Shown here: piece by piece, positions 31,779 through 42,700 of the stretch | How positions within the stretch are numbered: position 1 is the first letter of the stretch | How the letters are laid out: every line of letters starts with the position of its first letter | Source: Pelodera strongyloides | Taxonomy: Eukaryota; Nematoda; Chromadorea; Rhabditida; Rhabditidae | Length of the DNA: 64,000 bases | Assembly: GCA_036852015.1 (NCBI GenBank) | Contig: JAANDG010000111.1 | Span: 124,001 to 188,000 of the forward strand | Direction of reading: 5' to 3' | Position numbers and translations under genes: made by a program | Notes under the pieces: generated by a model | The model's input: only the letters and a program-made list of their open reading frames with translations | What the model was told of the DNA's origin: nothing | The model's database searches: none

Positions 31779-34700
31779 ATGAGCGTGCTACGATTGCTGG
31801 AGGGAGATGTTACCGAGTTTTGCGGCGATGCTTTCGTTAATGATGTGAGCAATAGTCTCCAAGCAGGTGGGTATTGAAAGGTATTATGATAAGGAACTCA
31901 AATAGTTTTTGCACTCGAACAGTGTCACTCTAATTGTACCCGGCAGCTCCCGTTAGCGCTACCCACACAGGAAACGTACGTTCGCTACAGTACATTTGAC
32001 CTTTGTCCATCTGGCTACTGTACTCGTCAAAGCTGGTTTGATAATCTTGGGAATTGTGAATCTAATCTGTCCGTTGTTTTAGAAGAAGGATCCGACGGTG
32101 TTTTATTGAATGACAATTTGCGGTCTTCCTTATTGGAATTGAATAGTATCGCCAGTAAGTTGCCGCATACGGATCTGGAAACGACGGTTGTCGTGGCGAC
32201 GACGCCTTCCAATAACCTGGGCAATGTTAAACGCGAGTTTTTTTTACTAAGGTTACGCCCTACGTGCATCGGCAAGTATACTTAGAGAATTGGAAAAGGG
32301 AAGCAGTCTCGATATGTACACTATTGAACTTTTTTTGTGGTCAGTCACGCGATGTAAGGAAAAACGGTTGCTATGAAATGTTTTGATCATTTTAATTTTG
32401 TTTTTAGAAATTGTTCATACAAGTGGTCCACGATGTCCCACTCCGGGAGTTCCCAGAAGAACGGAGGAAATCATTCTACGATTATGCTATTGGAAATGCT
32501 TGAGAACTGCACTGGCGCGGGAAATTCGGCAAATTGTAAGTGTTTAGTAAGTTTGTGATACTCGAGTGGTGTGTGTGGTCTTTACCAGATTTACGGGAAG
32601 GGGTACTCACCATGTCAGCTTCAGTACATTTGCGAGAAGCTTGCGATGGCGAAGTCTGGGCGATGTGTGCGGCGAGATGCAGGCTCATGGCCTAAACTGT
32701 GCAATGTGAACTCGACGATTATGAGTTAGGAAACAGTAGTCGGCGCTTCAAAAGGAAACATTTTCTAGGCGTTCCCTCTGATAAGCACCGGGTTGTGTGG
32801 ATACCCCCGCGTACAGGGACTTCTGGTTGCATTGGATACGATTCTGGCATTCTTTGGGGCTCATAGTCAGGAAGCCGAGGTGATTTGATACTTGGTTTTT
32901 GTTAGTATGGTTCTAAGATTGTCAGATGGGTTCGTTTACTGCGTCAATCTTATTTGTGAAATGAGTTAGCAAATTACGTGTGGCTAACGCATAGTTAGCA
33001 CTCACCGTTTAACTCAAATGTCGACAATGCACCAGCCTCATCGTGAGTGGCCTTGTTCAACATGGGAGTGATTTTTGAGTATTTCTCTTATAAAACTTGT
33101 ATTAATTTATATATTGCATCGTAATATTAATTTATATATTGCATTAACTATTGATTTATTAAATTTAGGCTCTGGACGTCTCTGTCTTTGTGAGTGGGTC
33201 TGATTCGGCTAGCGTCTTGGAATTCGCCTCCAGTCTTATGGGACCGGATCTGGTATTCGACACGAACTTATGTCCAGCACAAGATTTACGAGTTGCGATG
33301 GAAGTGAACTATTGTCGATTGATTCCGAAAGGAGAAAGACCGATCAAGGACTCTTATATGCTCCCCTCCACCCATATCACCTTCTCTTCTTATGTGAGGA
33401 AGTGGGCAGTCGGGGAGAAAAGACTACGACCGTTGGACACGTTTAAACGGAAATTGGCCCCGGTGTAAGTTTAGAACTTTTGGGTTTTAGCTACTGTAGG
33501 TATGAGAGTGATTGTAGGTTTATGGTGTAGGTTTTGATAGGGTAATTAGTCCCTAGTTTATTAGTTCAAAATTGTGTATATGTGACGAAAATTTGTGTGT
33601 GTTTCTTGTAACTTTGTATTTTTTACGCAGTTAGTTAGGGTTTCTGGTTGGATTCGAATTTTTCGAACTCCTTACTTTGTTTTTCGTTTAAAGTCTCCAT
33701 TAGTAATGTACTGTTCTTTTAGTTTGAAGGAGCAGAGGAAGAGAGGTAGGCCACTTAAACTAGATGCGCCTGCGGGAGAAGGTTCAAGTGCAGGTTTAAA
33801 TGGAGTTGAAGATGGGTAAGACATTTGAAATATGTTTAATAGTTTATTTTGCAATAGTTTGCATGATTTTGCTGTTTTTTATATGCCTGGTATTTCTAAG
33901 GTCTTTCAAGACCAGTGGTTTTTTGCTGTTTCGCAATCAAGTCTGGGTAGCTTACTTTTGAAGATTATTCATTAAATTGCGCTGTTTTAGATGGAGAAAC
34001 GCAGACGAATACGATAATAAAGATGCAGAAGCAAGTTTCAAGGAGATGCAGGACTTGTGAGTCTTTTTTAGTTTTGTTGCTTGCTTCATTCTCATTTGTT
34101 TTTGGTATCAGGCAACTTAAGTGTAGTTTACCGTAATTTTTACGCACGCTACGTAAATGTTTGACCCTGGTGGCCGGAAAATGCTTCATTTTAAGAGGTG
34201 TTCAAAAGTAATCAGTAATTTTCCTTGTCAAAATGGAATTTTTTAGCACCATAGAGCCAAAAACGAAGTTTTATATCATGTTCTAAAAAGGTAAACCTCT
34301 CCCTCACAAATGTACATTGCTCGTTTAGTGCTCTATTCTTGATGGAAGGAGCTGGAGAGGGAAACGGCTATGACAATTGTCTACTGGACGACGGAGGACA
34401 GGTTGCCCATGCCAACCTCGAACAAGAGTGAGTTACAGTAACCAATTTGTTCTTTGCACACCATATTTTACCTTTCTTATTGGTGTGTTGGTGGCGCTGC
34501 ATTGAACCTTATGGATCCTTTTGGACTGTTAACTACATGCCGTTGCCGCTAGGGTACTTGTTAATAACGGTTAAAATGTTATAAACTAATTCGTACTGAC
34601 AGCCTTACTGTACCAATGTAGAATGATTATTGTTATGTAGTTTTCTTGCAGTCGTGGAAATTTCGCATTATCTGAGGTTGTATACCTCTAAAGTTCTTAA

Positions 34701-35749
34701 GTTAGTTATTCTAGAACTCAAGAGGAATATGAAATTCGTCTCCAGAAAACATTGGAACGTGCGAGACAGAGGCTGGCTGAGGAGTTAGTTTTTTGTTTTT
34801 CATTTTACAGTACTTACTATATACATAATCATATATCACTCGTAACGTGGAAAAGTTTACATGTGCGTGTTCCGTTTTTCAATTGTAATTGGTGGAATGT
34901 GGAATGAAAATGGATTTAGCATTAATATAAATGCAATAGTATGCAGTAACATGTAATGTACTGTAATTGTATGGTCAGCACAGCAGAAACATGGCTGTAG
35001 CTCGTTCTCACTGCATAATTTTGCGTTGTAGAATAACTCGTCGAAGTATTACACTTTATGTGTTACTTCAGAACGGAAGAGGAAAGACAGCGTCGTTTAT
35101 CCGCAATAAGAGAGACGAACAGGAAAACGTTGGCAAAAGAGTGAGTGGAAAAGTCGTTGTGTTATTTTATCTGACAAGGCGAGCCAGCCGCTGAATCTTA
35201 GGATTACAGAAGTTTGTTCATGCGTTTGTTGCGCCATACACGACTGTTTTGTATACTAGTCACCGAAGTTGTTTACCCGAAATACGCAGGCATAGTTAGT
35301 TGATGTGTGCCGACGGCTGTATTTTGTTAAGCAATCGTGTTTCGGGACGATCACATTTTTTATCAAGAAAACTTTATAAAAAAAAATTAACTTATCGGCG
35401 ATTTCATCCGATCCGAAACAGTTGCTCATCTTGACGTTTATATTTATTACCAGCCGTTCGAAGAGCCCTACGGGCTCTTCTCCGACTGGAGGAACCGGCC
35501 TTCGGCCGATTGTTACCCTATTAAAAAAAAATGAATTTCTACAACGGTAAAATACAACTTTCGTCTTTCCTACTATTTCTTTCTAAGCCCCTCTTTTTCC
35601 CGCTTGTTGGATTGTATGACCTACCACTCCTGCTCCTACTCTCTATCCCTCTCTCTCCCCCTCTCTCTCTCTGTCTCTCACTCTTCTCTATATCGTTCAT
35701 AACATTCAATTTCCTCATCTCCTTTTCACGGTTTCTCAACTCGCGTCCC

Positions 35750-35796
<47 letters not shown>

Positions 35797-36041
35797 ATCT
35801 CTCTCTCTCTCTATCTATCTCTATCTATCTCTATCTCTCTCATTCTTCTCGCTATTCCCACATTGCGTCCGTTCATGTCTTTCTATTTCCTCATCTCTTT
35901 TTCACGCTTTCTCGCATCGCGTCCCTTCTCTCTCTCTAACGCTCTCTCTCTCACACTCTATCTATCTATCTACCTCTCACTCTTCTCTCTATTGTTCATA
36001 ACTTTCTATTTGCTCATCTCTTTTCTTTCTGACATCGCGTC

Positions 36042-36083
<42 letters not shown>

Positions 36084-38261
36084 CCGTGAAACTTATGCCC
36101 TTTACGTTCACACGTCTACAAAGTTATTTATGATTGGGGAAACGTACAAAATGAGTCTGGATTCCATTCGACTAATGGTAGCATGCAAATTTGCCATCGA
36201 AGGTTCTCTATGTGTAGAGCAGATTGTTCCCCTTATGATAAGCTAGCATAGCTCAACCGGTAGAGCGTTGAACTGTGAATGGAGAGATTGTGCGCTGATG
36301 TGGGTTCGAATCTCGCCAGCGGCAAAGATTTTGTATGCTCTTTCGATCGGAGAATTTTCTTTATGAAGGGATTTCGTTGTGCACATAAAAACAAAATCAT
36401 AAACAAAGTCTGTGACAAAGTCATAAACAAACTCTTCTCCTTTATATAATAAGATTTTAGAACCCCGGAGCAGTGCCAACGACGTCTTCAGCGAAGCAGA
36501 GAATTCTATCAGAAGCAGAAGGCGTAAGTAGAGATAGGATCTTTGACATGGGGGGTGGGATGGTGTAATACTGTATTACTTCTTTAATCGGTACTTGTGT
36601 TTGTTATAGTTTGGTTATTTCCAGCTTACCGAGTTCTTGTGCTGTTTGTTTAATATTTATGGTAGTATTTTGTCACGTTGTTTTGTTTTGTTTAACCGAC
36701 TGATTGATGATTACTTTTTAGATCGCCAGAAGAGAATGAAAAACGCAAAGCGTACATGAGAGAATGGAACAAGAGACAACGGAAAACCGAGTAAGTTTTG
36801 TTTTTCGGAAAGAAATGAGTACTGTATCTTGGTCGACTCAGTACTTGATTTGAAATTTCGAATTCCGTATGTTATGTCGGACATTTGTTTTTCAATTCTT
36901 ATCTATTATCTGCGATTATGTGTATTTCGGTATAAGCTGGCGCGTAAATGTTTATGTAATGTAGTGAATCTGTTGTCTATTTGTAATAGAATATAGGAGC
37001 GCGTGTCATAACTCTTTAAACAACTCTTTGTTTAGAACACCGGAACAACGCGAGAGAAGACTGATTAGTGAGCGGGAGCGTCGTCATCGATGGCTTAATA
37101 AGCTGTAAGTTGGCCTTATTTTTTTGTCCGGTTTTTTTGTTTAGGGAAAGCTGTGTCTGAGAACTAGAATTGACAGCAGCTAATGATTACGATACCGTAA
37201 TTACGGTACAGTAATTGCATCGTGGTAATTACCTCAGTAAGTACGCATTGACAGAATCATACAGTACTCTGGACTTCGCTTTAGAAGCCCTGAGGCGTTT
37301 GAAGCGCGCCGCCTGCGACGTGCCGCTCAGAATGCGAGGAGAAGGGAGTGGTGGAAGGAGATGCAGAGACAGAATAATCTTCCCGTTACGTAAGTGGTAT
37401 TTACGAGTTGTCCTGGTTTTTAGATTTCTTTACTGGTTTTGTAGTGTTTTGTACGTAATTATTTGTAAGAATAGTGATGCCACATGTCAGTTAATGATAC
37501 CGATTTTATATTTTTGCTTATCTTATTATATAAAGGAGAAGAGTTTGTCACGGGTTTGTTTTTATGTGCACAACGAAATCCCTTCATAAAGAAAATTCTT
37601 CGATCGAAAGAGCATACAAAATCATTGCCGCTGGCGGGATTCGAACCCACAGCAGCCCACAATATCTCGATTCCCAGTCCAACGCTCTACCTGTTGAGCT
37701 ATGCTAGCTTATGGGAGGAGGATCTTATAGGAGATAGAAGAGCAATTGCAATAGCAAATTTGCAAATTTGCATGAAGTCCAGAACCATATTATACGTTCC
37801 CACATAAACGTAAATGAACATCTTTTTTACGTTTGAAGAAATTCCTTTTTTTAAATAGGGTAACAATCGGCCGAAGGCCGATTCCTCCAGTCGGAGAAGA
37901 GCCCGTAGGGCTCTTCGAACGGCTGGTAGACTATAACATATATTTATGGGCATTTGTCACGTCTTGTTTGGGAAATAGTTTTTATATAACTGAGTCGGTG
38001 TGTAAGTTGCATACAAACACTTTTCGAGTGGATTTGCCCGCCTTCGGAAGCTTCAAAAGTTTGTTTCAGGGAAGCACTATGTTTGTTATATTCTATCATA
38101 AATCTTTTAGTGGCCGGAAAACTCCGAAAAAGAAGAAGAAAAAGTCGGGAGATGTATGGGATGAAAAGTCGAGATTCAGACAGTCGAAGCACAGTGATCC
38201 AACTACTGAAGCTATTGCCAAACTGGTGCAATTTGCCCCCGAAACTGATCAAGCACACTGA
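31779..38261 (+). CDS. Gene 6: macro-like / AT-hook / STPR-like protein, 515 aa
   Basis: Exons: 31779-31866 (B, starts MSVLRLLEGDVTEFCGDAFVNDV), 32083-32154 (C), 32408-32535 (D), 32769-32879 (E), 33169-33464 (F), 33723-33815 (AT-hook, KRGRPLK), 33991-34056, 34329-34427 (acidic), 34715-34783, 35072-35140, 36461-36523, 36722-36790, 37036-37104, 37285-37389 (STPR-like) and 38111-38261 (KKKKKK tail, TGA). They total 1548 nt in frame. The ATG is 16 bases behind an acceptor, so the coding region begins with the macro domain. The glycine loop is altered to AFPLISTGLCGYPR. Likely a nuclear DNA-binding protein. Two copies of a tRNA-like element in opposite orientation flank exons 36461-37389. Confidence 0.78.
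33723..33815 (+). other. AT-hook exon of gene 6
   Basis: Encodes KEQRKRGRPLKLDAP, a canonical R-G-R-P AT-hook flanked by basic residues, which binds the minor groove of AT-rich DNA. It directly follows the macro module, in phase. Confidence 0.75.
35637..36082. repeat. (CT)n microsatellite
   Basis: Three long CTCTCT blocks with TATC variants. The long SLSLSL frame across it is an artefact. Confidence 0.92.
36243..36324 (+). other. tRNA-like sequence (SINE head or tRNA pseudogene)
   Basis: D-arm-like TAGCTCAACCGGTAGAGCG and T-arm-like GGGTTCGAATCTCGCC (A- and B-box matches) are separated by 45 bases without a clear anticodon stem. The acceptor ends CTAGCA/AGCGGCA pair only in part. A second copy on the other strand at 37626-37708 shares flanks well outside the tRNA region, so it is a mobile repeat rather than a functional tRNA. 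Confidence 0.6.
37520..37926 (-). mobile_element. tRNA-derived dispersed element, copy 2 (no CT tract)
   Basis: Reverse-complement copy of 35450-36455 without the microsatellite. It includes the same hairpin head (ending at 37926) and a tRNA-like core at 37626-37708 with B box GGGTTCGAATCCCGCC. Internal similarity covers the head, the core and the 3' tail. Confidence 0.65.
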
Positions 38262-39707
38262 TTGGGATTTGGTGTTATGTGGACTGGGCACGATCTTTTC
38301 TTTCTTTGTGTTTGTTTGGGGTTTCCGTATGGGCCATTTAAGCTAAGGCGTAAGTTCCCCATCGGTATTTTTGTAAATTTGCGTAGTGGTCGTATTGGAT
38401 GATAGGGGTTGAAGAAAGAATTCAATTACGACTACTGGTCTACTAGACTAATTTTGTTTCCATCATATTAGTGCATGAAGAGCTATCAGAACTGGTTTTC
38501 TTCAGATACAGTACCCCTCAGTCATGAGATAAATTGTCCCGCCCCTTTCTCCATAACCAATTAGCAGTCTCCTTTCTACTGTAAATGAGCAATGAGTTCG
38601 CAATGTTCCAATCTAAAAAAAATCGTTTCTATCTATGTATTCCTTATGTTACCAGTGATTGTGTATATTTGTAGGTTATAATAATAATAATTTATTACAT
38701 CAGAGAGATGCGCCAACACAGAGTAAAATGTATGAAAAACAAATGAGATCTATTGAAAGGAGATAAGGACACAAAAGTAGGATTTTTTTTGGGACTTATA
38801 ACAAGGTTGTATGTGTACTTAATCGGAGCTTTGACATCATTTATGAACTTTCTTCTGTTTTCCTTTCTGCTTTCTTGAATTCTTGCCATTTGTTGTTAGA
38901 AAATATGTATGACGGGACAGGTAGAAACTCAAACAATTCAGTTTCTATTGGCTTGTAAACCCTAATTTTTTTCCTGTATAGTTCAGTTTTTGATCGAAGC
39001 AGGAGTTGGTAACGTAGACTTTTCACACATTTTGCCCTCCTCTTTCTTTGAATATGCTTAATCGGTTGACTAGTACTTCTAATAACATTTTTTGCAACTC
39101 CCCTTTGTACCTTTTGCATTGCGTTTCCAAGTCAGTTTACATTCCTGTTTATATATTACTTTAAAATCTCATTATATGTTACGGATATGTTCTGACTTCA
39201 GTTTTATTTTTATCCGCGGTCCTTGTATCTTTCTAATTGTGAATTGTTGGAATAACTAGTTTTAATTGGTTGGTTTGTATCGGAATGAGTACTGTTTTTG
39301 TATGGGCTTTTGTACTTTTGTAGTCATTTTTAGGTGATTAACTTTTTGGAATAATTTGCTGCTGCGCAGTGTTTTTTAAGTCTTTTTTTTGTACTGATTG
39401 TATATTTCTGATAAATATATTGCCTTTTAGTGAAGCTTATTTGTAGTACAGTGGGTTATGGGACCCAGTGAATGTGTCTATTTACTTTTTTTGTGTGTAT
39501 AATTGAGTTTTTATCCTACGTAGAATTTGTGATTCTTTGCTACACGTCAATTATTCTGCGGAAGGTCGCTGACATTTATGTATACTGTATAGCATTTGGA
39601 TTACTGTACGCTGCTAACTGGATTGTCATGATTTTCTACTTTAATAGTAATTTATACTTTTGTAATATTGTAAAGAATCTGCTTTGCTTTCAGGGTTTAA
39701 ATGCACG
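38262..39707. other. Spacer between genes 6 and 7
   Basis: 3'-UTR and intergenic A/T-rich sequence. There is a short (AAT)n run near 38684 and small open frames without splice support or family resemblance. No gene, RNA or repeat family recognised, apart from the acceptor TTTCAG at 39688-39693 before the gene 7 start. Confidence 0.45.
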
Positions 39708-42700
39708 ATGGGCATCATACGGGTTCTCCCAATGGAGATAGACGAATATACGGGTGATGCGATTGTTGCAGAAGCAAGTCACTATTTTGAGCCCGGTAAG
39801 ATTATGTAATAAGACTTTTCAATACACACCTAGTGAACTTACATTACAGAGTACCTTACATAGTTGGGGAGGAACATCACGAATTTTTTTGTCTTTTATA
39901 CTTAGCGAGCTCATATTCACGAGTGTTTCAGTAGAGTATTCAATGCTTATGTAGTATTCCGCAGAGGTGACTAACTGATTTCACCCGAGGCCATATTCAC
40001 CACCACGTTTCTCTCGGGGAATTATTCCCTGCGGACAGAAAATAGCATTCTAGTGTGAGACGCGCAGAGAAAAAGGCGGGGAATTTCCCCGGGGGAAAGG
40101 GTAATTGAGTGGTGAATATGGCCTCAGGAGACAAGTTTAGACTTCCCGGGTGGTCTATTGGAAGGTATCATTGGGACAGGACAGATCTCCTATGCACGAG
40201 ATTTCTACGCCCTGGTTTCTTTCAGAAGTCGGCTGCGATGAAGTAGAGGGTGTTCCCGGTGACGCTGCGGTAACTGATCTGGCCACCTTAGTGGACCAGC
40301 TAACCCATCGTCAACTAGAGGCCGCGGTTAGCGCACATATAAAAGAATCCGAGATGGAGAATGTGAAGTGTGAGTGTTTTTCTTTGGACACTGACTTAAG
40401 ACGACTTTTTGCATGTTCGGCTTTTCAGAAAATTTAATTGGTATTATGACTGGCTCCTTTGCTCCAAATAGTGCATTAACAGCTGTTTGTGTATGTACCA
40501 TGTGGATCATGTTCGTCGTGAGTCTGTGTTATTTATTGGTTTATTATTTATTGGATTGTAGATCGTAATTTCAGATGTTTTGTGTACGAATGCTCCCCAA
40601 TTGAGAGTGCCCTGTGTACCTAGAAGGACTGAAGAAATGCTGCTTCGATTATGTTATTGGAAATGCTTGCAAAAGGCCTTGGAAAACGAATTGCTTGAGA
40701 TTGTAAGTTACCGCTTATCTTACTGTATGTTATGTTACTTACATTAGCTGCGTATCCTACTGTATGTTATGTTACTTGCGTACTTGAGCATTTTATGCAG
40801 TTGCCAAGCTATTTACCTATTATTTTGTTAAACGAGAATTACTGTGCGTGACATCGTGACTAGTTATATTCAAGGCTGTACGTGTGTAGGTGATACGCAA
40901 CATCACAACTTAACTTCAACAACTTTACAACGTAACTTCAGGCGTTCCCTTTGATTGGCACTGGGATATTATGTGGCTACCCCCGCGCACAGGGCTTGAT
41001 GGTTGCAGTCGATACGATACTCGCATTTTTCGAGGCTCATCCGTCTTCGGTAGGTAGTTTATAAACGAGGTACCTTATATTTCCTGCTCTTATTATAGTT
41101 TAGTTTATATAGGAATTGCAGCAGTTTAAGTGATGTTTATGATTATGATTCTCGCAATTACGTAGTTGCATACATTACGCTGAATTTACAGGTGTTGCGA
41201 GTAACTATCTGCATCAGTGGACCATCGGCTAATGATACTATGTGTTTCGCCGGCCACCTGCTTTGGCCCGTTATGTCGCGAGATACGAATGAAGCGCTAG
41301 TTCGTCTGCCTTCCCGTGTGCCTATTCTACCGCCGGCATTTGTGTCTGATACGGCGTGTGGCCAACCAGAAGGAGCACCGGTAACGGAGACCACTCGGCC
41401 AGTATTGGTTCTGGACACGACTTACGAAACGACCGAGGCGCCTTACCGGCAAGCTCTAGAAGATAACTATTGGCGTGCGGCTCCAGAATTGGACAGACCA
41501 GTTCCGAAAGCATACGTTTTGTCGTCGACGACGACCTCCTTTTCGTCGTATGTACAGTATTGGGATGCGGAGGAAGGAAAGAAACGAACGGCCGAGCGGA
41601 TGAACAGATTTCGGGAAAGACTGTGAGTGAGCGAAGTTTTAAGAGTAGAGAGTGAGAGAGAGAGAGTAGAGAGAGAGTAGAGCGAGAGAGAGAGTAGAGA
41701 GAGAGACTAGTTGCCGTGCTTGCCGCAGTCCGTTAAAGAAGCGCCATCGGTGTGCAACTGGAATTTAGCCTGTGACCTGAAAACCATGTCAGCCACACTT
41801 TCATCGCGCGGCGATTGCACGCAATTTCAATAGTATACGAGAATCGGGGACATTTAGCGATTATATTAACGAATGAGAACAGAGCACAGTTTGCATTGAA
41901 TGTGTGGGAGCAACGTTTTCTAGCCTACTCTTCACAGACTTGGTGTCGTACAGTAAGCCTAAGCCTATGCCTTTGAATGCTCGATTTCAGAACTGAAGAG
42001 AAACGGCAAGAAATTTTAGAGAAAGGGCGTGAACGTTCTCGTCGACGGCGAGAACGACTGCGAACGGAAGAGTGAGTTTATAATTGTATGAAATAATTAG
42101 CTAATTGCTTTTAATTAGCAATTAAGCGTTTGTGAGTGTCCATTAATTGTCTTTTCACCTAAAGCAATTATCGATGCGTTGGTAACTTTAGAACACGGTA
42201 ACAAAGTAATTGCATGCTCATTAGGTGTGGCACATGCTTCTGGTTACATATAACAAAATTATATTGGTATATGTAAAGAAGCGAAGTTTTTAGGGTCGAA
42301 CGCGAGAGAGAGCTTAACAGACAAAGGCGCCAAAATTTGTGAGTCACTTTTCCAAACTATCCGTAGGATCCGTAGGAATCACCACTCCAATTCCCTCGGG
42401 GAAATAGTTCCTGGGGACAGAAAATAGCATTCTAAGGTGAGAGACGTAGAGAAATAGACGGGGAATTCCCCATGGGGAATTGAGCGGTGAATATGGCCTC
42501 GTGACACATTAACCAAGAATATAGACTGGCATGCGTTGGGAGTTTTAGGGCAAAGTGATTATAAAGTTAGACTGAAAATGAAAAATTGGGGGTTTTGGTC
42601 GAGCGGGGATCGAACACGAATCTTCGGCCATCATGGCCAATGCATTTAGTTAGTTTAGTACCACTGCGCTACGGGCACCGGGCACCAATTATTATAAAAC

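Larger units (their letters stand above)
35450..36455 (+). mobile_element. tRNA-derived dispersed element, copy 1 (with CT expansion)
   Basis: Begins CAGCCGTTCGAAGAGCCCTA, with a GAAGAGCCC-TAC-GGGCTCTTC hairpin, then GGCCTTCGGCC. It contains a tRNA-like core at 36243-36324 and ends CTTTATATAATAAGAT. The same sequence in reverse is at 37520-37926. A (CT)n tract of about 440 bases is embedded only in this copy. Its 3' end stops five bases before a gene 6 exon. Confidence 0.65.
34715..37389 (+). other. STPR-like array of gene 6, six exons
   Basis: Exons of 69, 69, 63, 69, 69 and 105 nt, all phase 2 at both ends, each begin with (E/L)-(S/T)-x-E-E/Q. They read TQEEYEIRLQKTLERARQR, TEEERQRRLSAIRETNRK, TPEQCQRRLQRSREFYQ, SPEENEKRKAYMREWNK, TPEQRERRLISERERRHR and SPEAFEARRLRRAAQNARR. 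A 23-residue period with this consensus is the hallmark of the STPR domain. Confidence 0.72.

Noticed and set aside
35531..36001. 156-codon frame rich in Ser-Leu repeats
   Set aside because: It is the translation of a (CT)n microsatellite inside a gene 6 intron.
36243..37708. Functional tRNA genes
   Set aside because: A and B boxes are present, but the anticodon arm and acceptor pairing are poor, and both copies sit inside a longer dispersed repeat.
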